A stretch of DNA of 64,000 bases, taken from Phialemonium atrogriseum. Lineage: Eukaryota; Ascomycota; Sordariomycetes; Cephalothecales; Cephalothecaceae. This document shows, in pieces, positions 1 through 12,042 of this stretch. Both the position numbers and the translations under genes were made by a program. A model generated the notes under the pieces. The model saw only the letters and a list, made by a program, of their open reading frames with translations. It ran no database searches and was not told the origin of the DNA. Each line of letters starts with the position of its first letter. The first letter of the stretch is position 1. The stretch is taken from NCBI RefSeq assembly GCF_030411735.1, contig NW_026848185.1, forward strand, positions 80,168-144,167. Reading direction: 5' to 3'.

Positions 1-1061
1 TATCACGTTGGCACAACAGCGATTCGACAAGTGGCTCAATAAGGCAGACTGGATACGCGCAGATCTACCTCTATTTACTTTCCACAAGGCGTACTTTTTT
101 GTTCGAGAACTGGCATAATTTTAACCATTATATCAGATATTCCATTCCTATTAGCTCGCTGCACTCTCACCATCTGTATTCCCCTAGCGCATGCATGGCC
201 AGGTAGACGTTCAACATGAGGAGGCTGACTAACCCAGCGGAGAGAAGGCGGGATAACCCGCTGGAGATGTGGACAACGTAGAACCCGTGAATGTCAGTCA
301 GTACTGCGCAACCGCTGTGCAACCCATTCAGGTAAAGGAGGTGATGCCTCCGAGTCAGCGAAACATCAAATCACACCGGCGGCAACTATGACCAATCGAG
401 AGGCGTCTGTCCAATGCATTCCTAGCCTCCCACCCTCTTGGCGGAGCCGCTGGTAGCAGTCATCAAAAGCCGAAGTCGCATGGCGAGGCTCATTGGGCCG
501 AGCCAAGTCCAAGTGTCTCAGTTATGCAGAATATGGCGCAGAAATTAGGCAGCTAAAGGACCAGTATGATGGTTTTTGCGACAAGGATGCCAGCCTGAGA
601 CGGTTGCTGTTTTCAGGAATTTGTCGAGGGGGGAGTTGAGTGAGGTGATCACAGCTAAACTGGCTGCATACGACCCGACCATCGTTTTGTAGCGAATCAC
701 AGAGCTGTAAACCCCAGTGACAGCATGGATTGTAAACTGCGAGGTTCTGCTGCGCCACCCAACAACAATATCTAAATTAGTTCACGCACCATACTACGCA
801 GTATTCTAGGCCCCCCATCATGAGGTAACCTGAGCTGGAGCATGATCTTGAGAAAATACTTGAACGCGGTGTGCCACATCGTGCCTGTGCAGCGCGAAGA
901 CCGACATTTGTTGGCATCGATTGTCTTCATTCTTCAACTTTTCAAATCCATTTCGGCCCGTCTTCTCCTACTTCTTTCATATCTGCAAACCTGTCTCGGT
1001 TCGTTTGAAAACATGACCCGCAAGGTTAGTCGTCCAGTTTTTCCAGGATTTACAGAGGGTT
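1..1061. other. Intergenic, no gene seen
   Basis: About 1 kb without a supportable gene. Open frames here are short, lack domain resemblance and have no matching splice structure. The last part is presumably the promoter and leader of the GTPase gene that follows. An ATG at 1013 opens a short frame ending at 1075 and could be an upstream ORF; no splice from it into the GTPase frame fits the phase. Confidence 0.5.
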
Positions 1062-4000
1062 ATGCGGGAAGCTAACAGTTACGGCCGCGGATTTCAGCCA
1101 ATCGAACATGAGGAAGCGTCGCGCTCATTTGAACCTCGCCAGTCATCCCCCTCTGGCGAATCACAGAGCAGTGCTGGTGGAAGCTCCAACCACCATCCTC
1201 GACATTCTTCGGTCTTATCAGCCCAGAGCAACGGCGTCCCCGCAACTGGAAGAGGCAGCGAGCAGAGGACGATACTGGCGCGCGACCTTGCGCTCCTCTC
1301 CATTGAGAATGACCAGCCCAGAACTCCGTCCATATCCGTATCCGGATCTGCTGCCGAGACCGGCACGGAATCAACCCAGGGTTGGACGCCCGCGTCAAGC
1401 CGAGCGTCTTCTAGCATCTCCTGGGGCGGCGTCAACGCCCGACTCGACGCGCTGGTGTTCTCTCAAGCCGGCAGTGCTACCCCGCCGGGTCGTCGTCCGA
1501 GCTCAAGCCGCCTTCACACTGATAGCCGTGGCTCTGACGTGGCCAGGTCCGAAACGGCGAGCACCCAGTCCCGCCGACGACGTTCGAGCTCTCGGCTCGC
1601 CGAGCCGCGCCACGAGGTTGAAAGCGAGGAACTACCGTCCGAGCCCTTCCATGCGCCCGCATTCCAAGCGGCGTTTGGCGATGCGAAGGACCTCGTTTCC
1701 ATGATAAAGAACGGGCTTTCAACGAGCGATCTTAGCCGTGAGCCTGAATCAACGTTGGCAAGACTTGTTCGAGAGTCTACACGGCTGGCGAACTTCGAGT
1801 GTCAAAATACCCGGACTGTGGGCTTGGTTGGGGATTCAGGTGTTGGTAAGTCTTTGCCTTGAAGGGAGTCTCGCAGCACGAGGTCCAGTGCTCACTTCAA
1901 GTACAGGCAAGAGCAGCCTCATCAATTCTCTTCTTGACGTGAAGGATCTGGCACGCGCGGTAACTTGCCCCCTCCCTTGACATCTTGTATTAATGGGCGA
2001 TGTGCTGACATGCCGCAACCAGAGCAACAGCGGGGCTGCGTGTACATGCGTTGCTACTGAATACCACTACCATAACCGCGATGATATCACTGTTGAAGTG
2101 GAATATTTCACCCTGGATGAGCTGCGAGGACAGATTGTCGAACTTCTGCGGAACTACAGGTTTTTCCACCTCCACCGGCAGACCATCACAGATGAAGCCG
2201 AGCTGCGAGATTGCGAAGAGCGAGCGAACTTGGCCCGAGACACATTCCTTGCTATGTTCCCCACGCACCTTGCCGAAGATGACAGCCTTCTACTCCAGAA
2301 TTCCGAGGAAGACGCTCTCGGAAACCTCATGCATTGGGTTGGGCAAGCTGATCACCTCCTCCAAGGTAATCAGAGTGCTATTCGGCGGGAGGTTATTCTA
2401 ACCCACAGGCAATGTTCCGACAGATTGATGCAGCTCACCTCAGACCGCCGAGATACAAACGAGCGGTCGGCCCCATGGCCTTTTATCCGCTGTATCAGGT
2501 GCGATATCTCCTCGCTTTCATTTGACACTGGTTCCATGCGCTGACCAACTATATCAGAGTTTACCTGAGGACTTTCATTTTGAGCAAGGGGCTTATATTG
2601 GTGGACTTGCCAGGTCCGAAGTCATTGGTCTCTCTGAGAAGTTCGACTGTTTACTCACGCTTCTGCTAGGCCTTCGGGATCTGAACTCGGCGCGGCGCAA
2701 GATCACGGAACGGTACATGCGAAACTGTGACGAGGTTTTCGTCGTCTGCAACATCGGACGAGCCACTTCCGACGAGGGGGTCAAGAGTGTCATCGACCTC
2801 GCATGCAAGGCAAATATGCACAATGTCGGCATTGTGTGTACGAAGTCAGATGTAAGTAGTTCTCCCAGCCAATACTCACCTTGGTATATATGAATATGAC
2901 AGAGTCCTGACTTTGACTTTGTTATTCAGGACATCCGGCCCGACGAAGCGCAACGGGACTGGAGAGGTGACAACGCCAGGAAAATCCAACGTTGGCGTAC
3001 TTCGATCCGCGAGGATAGCGCAGCACTTGATGGCCTAGAAACCCGTATCGATGACTATGCCGGTGAGGAGGAATTGAGCCCGGAGGAACAGAGAGAGTTC
3101 CAGCGGCTACGACAGAAGAGAATTCGGGTGAAACAACGATTGAACGACACCCGTTTCAAGTAAGAGCCCCAGTAACTCGCTACACTTCGTTGGCCATGCT
3201 AACAGCGGGCTATCTAGACTGGAACGCTTTATCGTGACAACACGGAACGGGATAGTCACGAAAGAGCTCCGAAGCCTCTACCAGGACAGAATCCCCAGCT
3301 CCCCGCTGGAAGTATTCTGCGTAAGTAATACGATGTACTGGGAATATCGTGACAAACCAGAAAATGTTTCAAAGCCGTATCTCGATCTGAGCGGAATCCT
3401 GGAACTCCGGAAGCACGCAATTTCTATTGTTGCCCAGAATCAGCATCGCACCGCGAGTCGATACATGAAAGACGATATCCCCGCCTTCATCGGCTCGGTT
3501 AAGCTCTGGGTTCAATCCGGTGCAACCATTGCTTCCGTTGAGAGAAAGATGATCATCTACAACACTGTGCAGCAAGCCGAGGTGATGCTCGCCCAAGTAT
3601 GTGGTCCTGCGCCTCGATCACGAGAAAGGAGTTATGCTAAAACAGGCCCCCAACAGTCACTTGCATCACCCGTATCCCGGCCACAGCACGTTGGGGGGAT
3701 TTTATGCGATATCTTCAAGGCGTTGGTGTATGACAGTACGTCTCTATCATGATGCATGCTTTCTGGGATGGATTCTGAAGTCCTGATCGTGCAGGGCGAA
3801 ACATAGCCGCCTGGTCCGAAGGCTCCTCTAATGCCGCAAGGAGGTGGTCACCAGTATGTTTATTCTATGGCTGACAAGCTACGGGGCTGGCAACATGGCT
3901 AACAAAATCGCGGCTAGTGGGCTTGGAGTAAATACACCTCAACTTCGCCGGCGCGACTATACGCTGATGATGTCTAGATACATACGGAGCATTCTGCCGA

Positions 4001-4884
4001 AGGCACGGTGAGTTCCAGAGCAGCAGCGTTGGATGGCATAACTGGAACGAAGAAGCCATGGCCATTATGATGAGTGTGGCTCCGGACCACTGGCAAGGTC
4101 TTACCACTGCCGTTCAAACCCTCTACCAGGAGATATCGACGCAGACAAACGGTTCTCTAACGCAGGCCAGGATGCTTCTCGGTACTGCTCGCTACTGCTC
4201 TCTCCCCAGGCTCTCTACGGTACGCTAACGGACAGGTAGAAACCGTGATTGACGGCACGCCGAGTCCAATTGAAACCCTGTGTTATAACATCGAACACCG
4301 TCGAAGGCAGCTCGATTCGGAGATTTCGGGATCGTTTGAGCTATTCAATCGCAGACTCTCGTAAGCCTATCCCATTGGAAACGTGTCCCTCTCGGTCCTT
4401 GGAGGCTAATTGATATTATATCCCAGTTCACTAAGGACGGATGCGCTTTCATGCATTCGGACCTCAACTATGATGATGCTCGTGGAGCCAGTGTACGACG
4501 CAGCCTGCATGACCACTGGGGGTGAGTTGCCTTCTGCCGCATGGACCTGCCATATACCATATACTTACCAATGAAGTAGGTAAGGGCACCCATGCTCGGC
4601 AAGTAGCCGAGATCACAAGGGGGTTTGGAGACCAACGCCTCTTCCAAGACCTATATATGGAAGCCATAACTCAATTCTCCGAACTGGCCAACAATTTAGG
4701 CACTGAGGTCAGAACGGCGATTGCGAATCATCTATGTGCTGTGAAGCTTGATATGGATTCGGTGAGGAACGACAATGTAGCGCTGGAAAGTGAGCGAGAC
4801 CCAGAGTTTCGAAGAAGGATGGAGCAGTTGGTGTTGGTTGCGGAAGGAAGGGTTGGAGTCCTTCATCATCGTGCCCATATCTAG
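1062..4884 (+). CDS. Dynamin-like / SLIP-GC-like large GTPase
   Basis: Large GTP-binding protein of the fungal group related to nuclear GTPase SLIP-GC; the cellular role is unknown. The first 240 or so residues are Ser/Arg-rich and probably disordered. Splicing rebuilds the G-domain motifs: G1 GDSGVGKSS across the intron 1846-1906, G3 DLPG across 2614-2669, and G4 TKSD just before the intron at 2852. Other introns fit 1960-2022, 2499-2557, 3160-3217, 3597-3656 and 3736-3794, all phase-consistent. A helical region follows, with a WNEE motif near 4040 and a family-typical C-terminal stretch (ALESERDPEFRRR). The joins between 3854 and about 3980, and around 4180-4260, are not resolved, so the residue total is uncertain (roughly 900-1000). 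The start at 1062 is the first ATG in frame. It appears intact, unlike the dynamin-type gene at 31.7-33.6 kb. Confidence 0.85.
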
Positions 4885-4885
4885 T

Positions 4886-4928
4886 CTTTTCTTTCTTTCT
4901 TTCTTTTTTTTTTTTTTTTTTTTTTTTT
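4886..4928 (+). repeat. TTTC microsatellite and poly-T run
   Basis: Several TTTC units followed by about 25 T, immediately after the GTPase stop codon. Simple-sequence tract in the 3' UTR or spacer; length in the assembly may be unreliable. Confidence 0.9.
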
Positions 4929-5199
4929 GTCTCAGCTGGGTAACTTTTATAGCTTGCGTAACAGGTATTGACCGCCTTCCCTTCGACTTGTTGCGCGTGT
5001 GCCTGGCCAATTTCGCAATACTCTCCGTGTCTCACGCTTAGGTTCATTCACCAAAGAATGAAGGCGGTCTTCACGACAGGAATACGGTGAGTAACCCGGT
5101 CTAAGTAAGACATTGCTGTGTAGATCATGCCACCCCCAAATTTTTGCATTCTCTACGAACTCAGAGAGAACAACGCTGTTGATACTTTGTAGGCTTCAA

Positions 5200-5565
5200 A
5201 ATGTGACAACAACATTCCCTGGGAGTTTTGAACTGATCAGGGCCGTCTATGACATCTGGGAAGAGAGTATCAAATCCATACAGCATCTCTCAGGCAGCAC
5301 CTGGTCGTTCAGCAATCAACCTTGTCTCTGGCACAAGACCAACAGCAAGTCCGCCCCTGCAAGGAACAGTCTTTGGTTGGGAGCTTCTGATGGAGACCTA
5401 GTTCCTTTTGTTGTCTCTGCAAGTTGGCACCGGCCCGAGGATGACTACATCATCACCGCCGCTGCTCGGAAGAGCATCAATAAGATTGACGAGGCGACAC
5501 GGAAGGAGGACATGTACCACCCTTTCAAGTACCTTAATTATGCCGCGGCGTGGCAAGACCCTATC
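5200..5565 (+). pseudogene. Relic of BBE-type FAD-linked oxidoreductase (C-terminal part)
   Basis: About 120 residues in one frame match the C-terminal half of fungal FAD-binding (BBE-like) oxidoreductases, ending in the family-typical HPFKYLNYAAAWQDPI. The N-terminal FAD-binding domain (flavinylation His, GGGGNYG-type motif) is absent upstream. The final residues usually found after the NYA motif are also missing; the frame runs on into unrelated sequence and stops at 5757. The alignable region has no internal stop, so decay is by truncation at both ends and not by scattered stops. A pseudogene fragment is the best reading. Confidence 0.65.
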
Positions 5566-6037
5566 AGGATGGGGTTCCCGATGATGCCGCCGATCAAGAT
5601 GGTCCGATGGTATAGATGCATGCCGCTCTCGAGCTTGACTTCCAGGTTGGTTATCCTCACGAACTGCCCGCCGGATATTATCCGGCCTGGTGTTGGGAAG
5701 TTTATCCCCCTGCACTTACTGGCAAAAGATCAGGGCCCTCTTATATTACGAGAGTAACCATTTCAGGGCTTCTCGCTAATCTGTTCGTCTCAACGGCGTT
5801 ATCCAAGGAAAGGATTCCGCCGGGAGTAGACCAGCCAATCATATGCCTACCGTATTCAAATCTGGGGAACCATTTTCCCAACAGGCATTTTATTGGCAGC
5901 GCGCCCTCCTGCAATCTCGGGTAATCGTGGGTCCTTACGAAGGATTCAGGGTTAGATTTCGCAGCGAAATCATGAGTAAATAAATACGGCGCGATTCGCA
6001 CGCCGTCGAACAGTGGAACTACCGCCGGTCTGACAAA
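5566..6037. other. Intergenic
   Basis: About 470 bp between the oxidase relic and the GPI-protein gene. No further domain or RNA seen; the right half is presumably the promoter of the gene at 6038. Confidence 0.4.
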
Positions 6038-6838
6038 ATGACAGCATCCCGCCTCGCCGTTCTCCTCGGCGCCCTTGTCGCCAGCGGCGTCGTCAGCTCG
6101 CAGTCGCTCTTCCCCGTCTTCATCCTCGACTCGGCCCCGCGCTCGCTCGACGGCTCCATCGTCGCGGCCAATCCGGACCCGGCCGAGACGGGCCACACCG
6201 TCGTCACGCTCGCCGTCGACTGCCCCAAGACGGCGTCCCCGGACAACGACGCCTGCCGCGCCCAGGGCATCTATCCGGCCGAGGTGTACCACACGCAGGG
6301 GTCCGTCTACGGCGGCACCGTGACGGCCTCGGCCGACGACTCGACCACCACGTGGAGCTGCGCCCTGGGCGGCTGCGGGGCCTGCGCCGGAGGAGCGCCC
6401 GACCTCAACGGCAACTGCGTCAAGACGGTCGTGGCCGGTGGGAGCACGCGCGTCGAGTCGACGAGCCTGGATGGCTGCTACGTCATGGGCCACTCCGTGC
6501 CCGTGGTGGTGACGGCGGGGGCCGAGAAGTTGAATCGTGCGTATTTCGACAAGAGGTCCCCTCAGAGCGTTCTTGATGCGTATGCGAGCGCGCTGGAGAG
6601 CATGGGGTGTCCGTCGGGCACGAGTGCGACGACGACGGCTGGTGTGAGCGGTTCGACCAGTGCGCCGTCAACGGGTGCGAGTGCGACCAAGGCTGGGCCA
6701 TCCAAAACGTCCAGCTCGAGTACTGGTCCAAGTCCGACGGAGACTTCGAAAGGTAGTTCATCGGTTAGGAATGCGGAGATGGCGGGAGTAACTGGGCTTG
6801 CTGCTGTTGTGTTTAGCGTGCTGGCTCTGCTGTCGTAG
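6038..6838 (+). CDS. Secreted GPI-anchored serine/threonine-rich protein
   Basis: Single exon, 266 residues. It has an N-terminal signal peptide (cleavage near residue 21, after VSS), a roughly 170-residue extracellular region with conserved-looking cysteines (LGGCGACAGG around 110-120), a Ser/Thr/Gly/Pro-rich stalk (about 190-240) suited to O-glycosylation, and a C-terminal hydrophobic tail after a small-residue site, which together indicate a GPI anchor. It probably resides at the plasma membrane or cell wall. Function is not recognised. The coding region is markedly GC-rich at third positions compared with its flanks, as is usual for a well-expressed fungal gene. The only alternative reading is a single-pass membrane protein, less likely because the tail is followed by no cytoplasmic residues. 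Confidence 0.85.
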   Translation: MTASRLAVLLGALVASGVVSSQSLFPVFILDSAPRSLDGSIVAANPDPAETGHTVVTLAVDCPKTASPDNDACRAQGIYPAEVYHTQGSVYGGTVTASADDSTTTWSCALGGCGACAGGAPDLNGNCVKTVVAGGSTRVESTSLDGCYVMGHSVPVVVTAGAEKLNRAYFDKRSPQSVLDAYASALESMGCPSGTSATTTAGVSGSTSAPSTGASATKAGPSKTSSSSTGPSPTETSKGSSSVRNAEMAGVTGLAAVVFSVLALLS

Positions 6839-6968
6839 AGCATGTTTGCGTGGCCCTACATATTTGTATATCTTGTTCAATATTATGTAGATACCTATTG
6901 GGCTATTTCCATTTCCTAGCCACTTGCATATGAACATCATCCTCCTAGACTCAACCATGCCGGGGGCT

Positions 6969-7786
6969 CTACGCAACAAACTGCCTCGCCACCACCGCGG
7001 CCTTGTCTGCCGCGGCCACTTCGAAAGCATGGACAAGAGCAGGATACCAAACCTCGACCATCTTATCGTCGCCCGAAGCATTGGGATGTACACCATCGCG
7101 AAGGTCGGTGCTACTGAAACCAGTGTACTGGTCGACGACCCAAATGGGAGACTCGGTGCTATTCTTTTCCGTTGCCCAAGGAATAATAGCCTTGTTGAGA
7201 GCTTCAATTTGGGTGTTGAAGTTGCCCAGGCCCATGGGAATGATCTGGGCGACCTGAATTGTGGGAGGCGCCGCTGTTAGTAGGCAGTCTTTCATCTAAT
7301 TATGTCGAGAGAGTGATTAACTGGTCGGCAGCAAGGACTTACGACAATCTTCATTCGGGGGTTGCTGGTTCTCATCACTTCAAGCAAGGTGGTGAAGGCG
7401 GCAATGATGTCGTTCACGGGCTTATTCTGCTGGGCAATGTCGTTCGTGCCCAAGTGCATGGTGATGACATCGGCTGGATTCTTCTCCAGCCATCCCACAA
7501 GCTGCTTTTTGTTGGCAATGTCGATGGCCAAGAAGCCCGAGTGTCCTTCGTTGTCGCGGTCGTACTTGGTGTCCTGGCAGTTATTTTCCGTCGTGCCAGA
7601 GCCAACCCAATCCACTGTTGCCCACTCGGTATCCTGCAGCTTCTCCCACAGCTTGGCGCGCCAGCAGACGATCTCAGTAATAGAGTCGCCAAAGGGCATA
7701 TACCGAAGACCCGTGCTGGTCTGGGCGGTCGCCCCGGTGGTGGAGACGGCGATGCCGGCGAGGTAGAGGAGCTTAAGAGAAACCAT
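6969..7786 (-). CDS. Carbohydrate esterase family 3 (acetylxylan esterase-like), secreted
   Basis: SGNH hydrolase of the CE3 type, predicted to remove acetyl groups from xylan outside the cell. Two exons, 7343-7786 and 6969-7253, with an 89-nt intron (GTAAGT...CAG), give 242 residues. A signal peptide covers about residues 1-21. Block I is GDSIT with nucleophile Ser35; a CE3-like CWRAKLWEKL follows. The GTND block is at 113-116 and the DxxHP block DGVHPN carries Asp201 and His204. YDRDNEGHSG is also CE3-typical. The length is usual for a catalytic domain without a carbohydrate-binding module. A GGCTAA element lies about 240 bp upstream, suggesting XlnR/Xyr1-type xylan induction, shared with the GH11 gene at 44.5 kb. 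A generic GDSL lipase is the less specific alternative. Confidence 0.9.
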
Positions 7787-8605
7787 TTTGGCTAGGAGCA
7801 GTACGAATGAGAACAAACTAGACACTTGAGGAACCGTCGGCCACAACAATTTGCGTCCATCACGAACCTTTTGTGCCAAACCCATTCTTTGCGACCCCGG
7901 ATCCCATGTGGCCAAATAATTGCGGCTTTAAACTCGGGTCTTAATTGACCAGTCAAAACGGATTTATCCATTACCGGCCCCGTCCCGGACCTCGGTGACA
8001 TCCGAGCTATAGTGAATTTATATTGGCTAATCATCGCTGATCGATTTCCGGTCGGCCGACCGTAAGTGGCATTCATTTATCTGCCACTAACTCCAACCAT
8101 TAGTTCAAGCCATACATGACCAGTTCCGGATGCTGATTATAGAACTGCTCAATGTTCGGTTTCCCACTGAATCCAGGCAACCCATACGCCCGCTCTCCAG
8201 ATTTATTTTCCCCAACCGAGTGTATAAATTCACGGGCAGGTCAGACGATTGGGTAACCCCCAATTATTTGACACATTGGTAGATTGTGGTCGCCCTGGTC
8301 CTCGACGTTGCCAATTGGGTTGGCTGGCGACTCCCGTCGAGACGACAATCTAATTACATGGCGAGGCCATCGTCCCCTTCGTCATCCGGGTTAAGGGATG
8401 CTGCAATCCAATATACAATGTCTATTAGGTGCATTTGGTCAGTTCGAGGCCGCGATGCTATTCTCGTGGGTGCAGAGGGTCCTGTTTCCCTCGGTGTGCC
8501 GTTGAGTACCTCCGCACCCTCCCTTGATGGAGTTTATCGTGCATATTGTTTCGTCGGTGGGGACGCTGGCTGGGAACTATTCTAGATAAGATGCCGCCTC
8601 TATCT
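7787..8605. other. Intergenic; CE3 promoter with one GGCTAA site
   Basis: About 820 bp. Nearest to the CE3 gene it holds the element GGCTAA at 8025-8030 (XlnR/Xyr1 core), 240 bp from the start codon. An open frame at 8286-8585 has no family resemblance and is not called. Confidence 0.4.
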
Positions 8606-9428
8606 TCAACCAAACGTGTCTCCGCCATTGTCTAGATATTCTGTCTCTGCATGGGTTGGTTCCCTTCCTAACACCTTGTTCCGGTGAGGGTATCGCCCAA
8701 ACTGCTGGATGATAACCTGATGTTTCTTCTCGAATGCCATATGCATCTGGGCCAACGCCTTTGCAGCTCCTGCGTTCTCCTTGATGATCTTGCGGGCTGT
8801 GCTGCGATACTTATCCGCATCTGCCAGATCATCCTCAGATTCAATTAGATCCTCCACGTCGTTTTCCACTCGTGCATACTTCTCCACGGCCTTTTCATGG
8901 ATGGCTATGTCTTCAGAATGCATCAGCGGTAGGAAGAGCCACGTGCGATAAGCGAGACGCCACCGGATCTCGGGCTCCATGTCTATGCCTCGCTCGATTG
9001 CAGTCATAGCAATCTGGAGGGCCATCGGGTCGAAGAAATTGAATACGACGGCGGCAGCTTCGCCGCGGTAGCAGTTCCGTGGCAGTTGATCAAGGAGGAT
9101 TATGAGGCTCAGCCAGTCCAACGGGCAACTGGGATTTGCGATTCTGAGGATCTCATCGCCAGTGGTCAGGCCGGATGCGCGGATCGCGGAGAGTGTTGGG
9201 GAGAAGCGTTCCCTGCTTGTGGTGAGAAAAGGGGTTTCTTCGGAGGGAAGGGGTTTGTTTTGGTACTTACATGCATATTTTATCGAATTCCTCTCCGCCG
9301 AAAAACCAGCGCTTGGCATGTTCCTGCGCCGGGAGTACAAGGTGGTTTTCGTTCTCGAGGTGTTCAAACCAAAAGTCGCGAATACCTTGGAACAAGGTCG
9401 GTGTGAGATGGGGCTCTAATGCTGCCAT
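8606..9428 (-). CDS. DUF924 family protein
   Basis: Member of the DUF924 family, helical proteins widespread in proteobacteria and fungi; biochemical role unknown. Two exons: 9271-9428 and 8606-9212, intron GTAAGT...CAG of 58 nt, giving 254 residues. Family hallmarks in order: RDFWFEHL near the N-terminus, KRWFFGGEEFD, LIILLDQLPRNCYRG, FLPLMHSED and the C-terminal QQFGRYPHRNKVLGREPT. The ATG at 9428 is chosen because the frame upstream to 9578 begins with TTG. If an undetected upstream exon exists, the basic, Ser/Ala-rich residues encoded there could act as a mitochondrial leader. Confidence 0.88.
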
Positions 9429-10041
9429 CTTGTTTGGGAGCGGCCTTGTTTGGGCTGATGAGAGGGAATCTGGCCCTGTAGCCGACGCTAAGGTCCTTCT
9501 AAACGCAGCCGGTAGGCAAGTGCTTTTTGGTAAAAGGGCAGTTGAGCCCTTTGCAGTTGACGAACTGACGAGTCCCAATTGTGGGACGATATTCCGAGAA
9601 GCTAATCAGTTCCAAAGGTTAGTACTTGAGCCTCTGGAGGAAATGAGAGAGACAAACGGCTTATTGAGCGCAATGCGATACGTGAGGATCTAACGAGCGA
9701 CATTTGGAGATATATCGACGAGCATACTCCGTATTGGAAGTGATGATGCGTGGCAGGATTCAGGGGCACGGAACCAGGGAAGAATTTGACTTGACTACCC
9801 CCACAACCCCACACTTGGCACGAGGCGGGGTCCTTCGGCCCTCGGGCCACTCCTCACGCACAGCCAATGGAATCCCCTCCACTTACATCATCGTCGTCTT
9901 TCCCATCGGCGTAGTTGTGAATGGCAAAGGCCACAGTTCAACCTTTTCTATACAGTACCATATTGCCATTTGAATATTCTGTCTCTTTCTATTGTTGGTT
10001 CCTCTATGACCCTAACACCCACATGTGGTCAGTTCCTACCC
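9429..10041. other. Intergenic
   Basis: About 610 bp between the DUF924 start and the end of the beta-lactamase-like gene. No additional gene supported. Confidence 0.4.
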
Positions 10042-11899
10042 CTATTTTGCTCTAGTGAAAGAAACGCCAGTGGCAGGAATCAAGACTCTCGTCGCCATCC
10101 CCTTGCCGTCAAGCTCAAACACGAAGCGATCCCCCAGGGTTGGCCCCAAGGCATCCACCGTCATCCATGTAACGCAAGTCGGAGTGCCCATATCCACCGG
10201 CGCGCTCATGTCCTGGAATACGGCCACGAACTGATACAAACCCCCCTTGACAACATTAGTAGGATATACCCTGAAGTCCAGGTCCTCCAGCATCACCCCC
10301 GCCGCCGCAGCAATCTCAGCCCTAACATCACTCCCACCCACCACCAACTGCTCAACTACAAGCCCCGGCCCAATATCCGAGACATTGAACACAGCAACAT
10401 CCTCGACACCACCACCACCATACACGCCGGCATACCCTTCCGCCACCTCCGCAGCAGCCAATCCCTGCATCTTCGCCAGCGCGCCGGCCACCACATCGGC
10501 ATAGACATTCAAATCCGCCGCGCCGCCACCGCCACCAGCATCATGCCCAAGGATCGCGAACCCCGCGCCAACATCCGGCGCCAGCCCAAAGTAGCTGCTA
10601 TACCGCGCAACCTCCCCTCCCTTGAGGAAGACGTCGAGGATGGGGTCTACGGCGGACGATCCGGCGCGATAGACCTCCCAGGGACGCCCGACGCCGTTGC
10701 GCAGGTTGGATGTGTCGGCGGCGGGGTGGAGCCAGCGGCGCGTCGTGACGGGGGGTAGGAGGCGGGAGGAGAGCATTGCGTGGCCGGCGCGGGCGAGGTC
10801 GCGGGTTGTGGAGAGCATGGAGAGGGCGCTGGTGGGGGCGGGGTTAGAGAGAGGGGGGATGGTGTGCGGGGGCGTGTGCATGGGGAGAGGGCGGCTTACG
10901 CTTGTTCTCCTGGCGCGGAGGTGTTGAGTCCCTCGCCGAAGACCCGGGCGCAGCTTGTTTTGCTGAGAAAGCTGCTTTGAGTCATGTTGAGGGGCTGCAA
11001 GACCGACTTGAGCACCATATCACTGAAGCTATTCTTGTTGCCGTCCCGTACAGTGGCATTCGTAAGAGCAAAGGCGAGGAGCTGGAAAGCAGCGTTGGAG
11101 AAGATCGGGGTTGTGTCGGGTAGGAAGATGGGCGGAACCTCAGCAAAGGACTTGATGAAGTCTGCGTGGGCATGTCAGCACTGAAACCTGCCTAGCTAGC
11201 GACCTTAGGTTTGGTTGCGATCCGATACTTACTCTGTCTATCACATGGCTTTCCTAGTTCACAGGCATGGGCTAGTACTGTCAGCAAATTGCCCTAATTG
11301 CCGGGAACCCTCTTCAAAGTGAACTCACAATCACGGGCGATACCGGCCATGTGCCCGGACAGAGCTCCAATTGTGACATCGCTCCAGTCAACACCAAACC
11401 CATCCGTCGATGCGGAAACAGTTTCGAGCTCTGGAAGGAATTTTGTAATCGGGTCCTCCCAATTCTCGTCACCCAACTCCACGAGCCACGTGTAGACTGT
11501 GAATAGCTGCGTCAATGTGCCCAAGGGAAAAACCGTGTCGGATGTGACGTTTATCTCCGCCCCCGAGACGGGAGCAGTGTGATAATAGCTATAAAAGATG
11601 GGGTCACCAGTCCCATCATCTGCTCCCGAAAACAGTACGACGGAGAACGAGGTGGTATTAGGCGTGATGGTGCCGAAATCGTCGCTTTTACCCGTGCGGA
11701 CAATCTCGTCAAATACCGATGTGAGGTCGTCGGAGAAGGATTTGATCGCGTCCGAGGATTTGTCAAGCGTTGGTGGAGGGTAGTAGGCTCGTAAAAGAGG
11801 ACATGGCTGGTAGGATAGCTGATCTGTGGCTTGACCGAGTGACAGAAAGTGCCAGATAACGGTTAAAAGGGGGAAGACCCGAGACGTGAGAGAAAGCAT
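10042..11899 (-). CDS. Secreted beta-lactamase-fold protein, catalytic residues substituted
   Basis: Serine beta-lactamase/penicillin-binding-protein-like protein of the fungal secreted type. Four exons (11329-11899, 11233-11271, 10900-11161, 10828-10042) sum to 1659 nt, 552 residues, with no frame break. A signal peptide covers about residues 1-24. The segment aligned with the SxxK motif reads T128-L-T-Q131 (usual Ser and Lys replaced), in the context FPLGTLTQLFTVYTWL. The YxN position reads F224-S-N226. The fold signatures around these sites (LSGHMAGIARD, TTPIFSNAAFQLL) remain. It is therefore probably not a classical acyl-enzyme hydrolase; a binding or structural role is an inference. The C-terminal 260 residues form the companion domain seen in fungal homologues. 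Third-position GC is high in the last exon. Confidence 0.85.
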
Positions 11900-12042
11900 G
11901 GTTAAGATGATGTGTGAAGAAGTCTCTGTAGGGATGAGTAGAAGCAAGAGCCAGTCTCCCGTGGGTGTTTGGTGTCTTTTATCTATTTCTCAATGGCTTT
12001 TGATAATTACCTCCTTGTCTGATGTCAGGTGTCAAGGTGCCA

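Noticed and set aside
842..1075. Frame 842-1075 as a first exon of the GTPase
   Set aside because: No donor/acceptor pair joins it in phase to the frame starting at 1062.
9429..9578. N-terminal extension of the DUF924 protein to 9578 as a mitochondrial leader
   Set aside because: The frame begins with TTG, not ATG; the in-frame ATG at 9428 directly precedes the domain.
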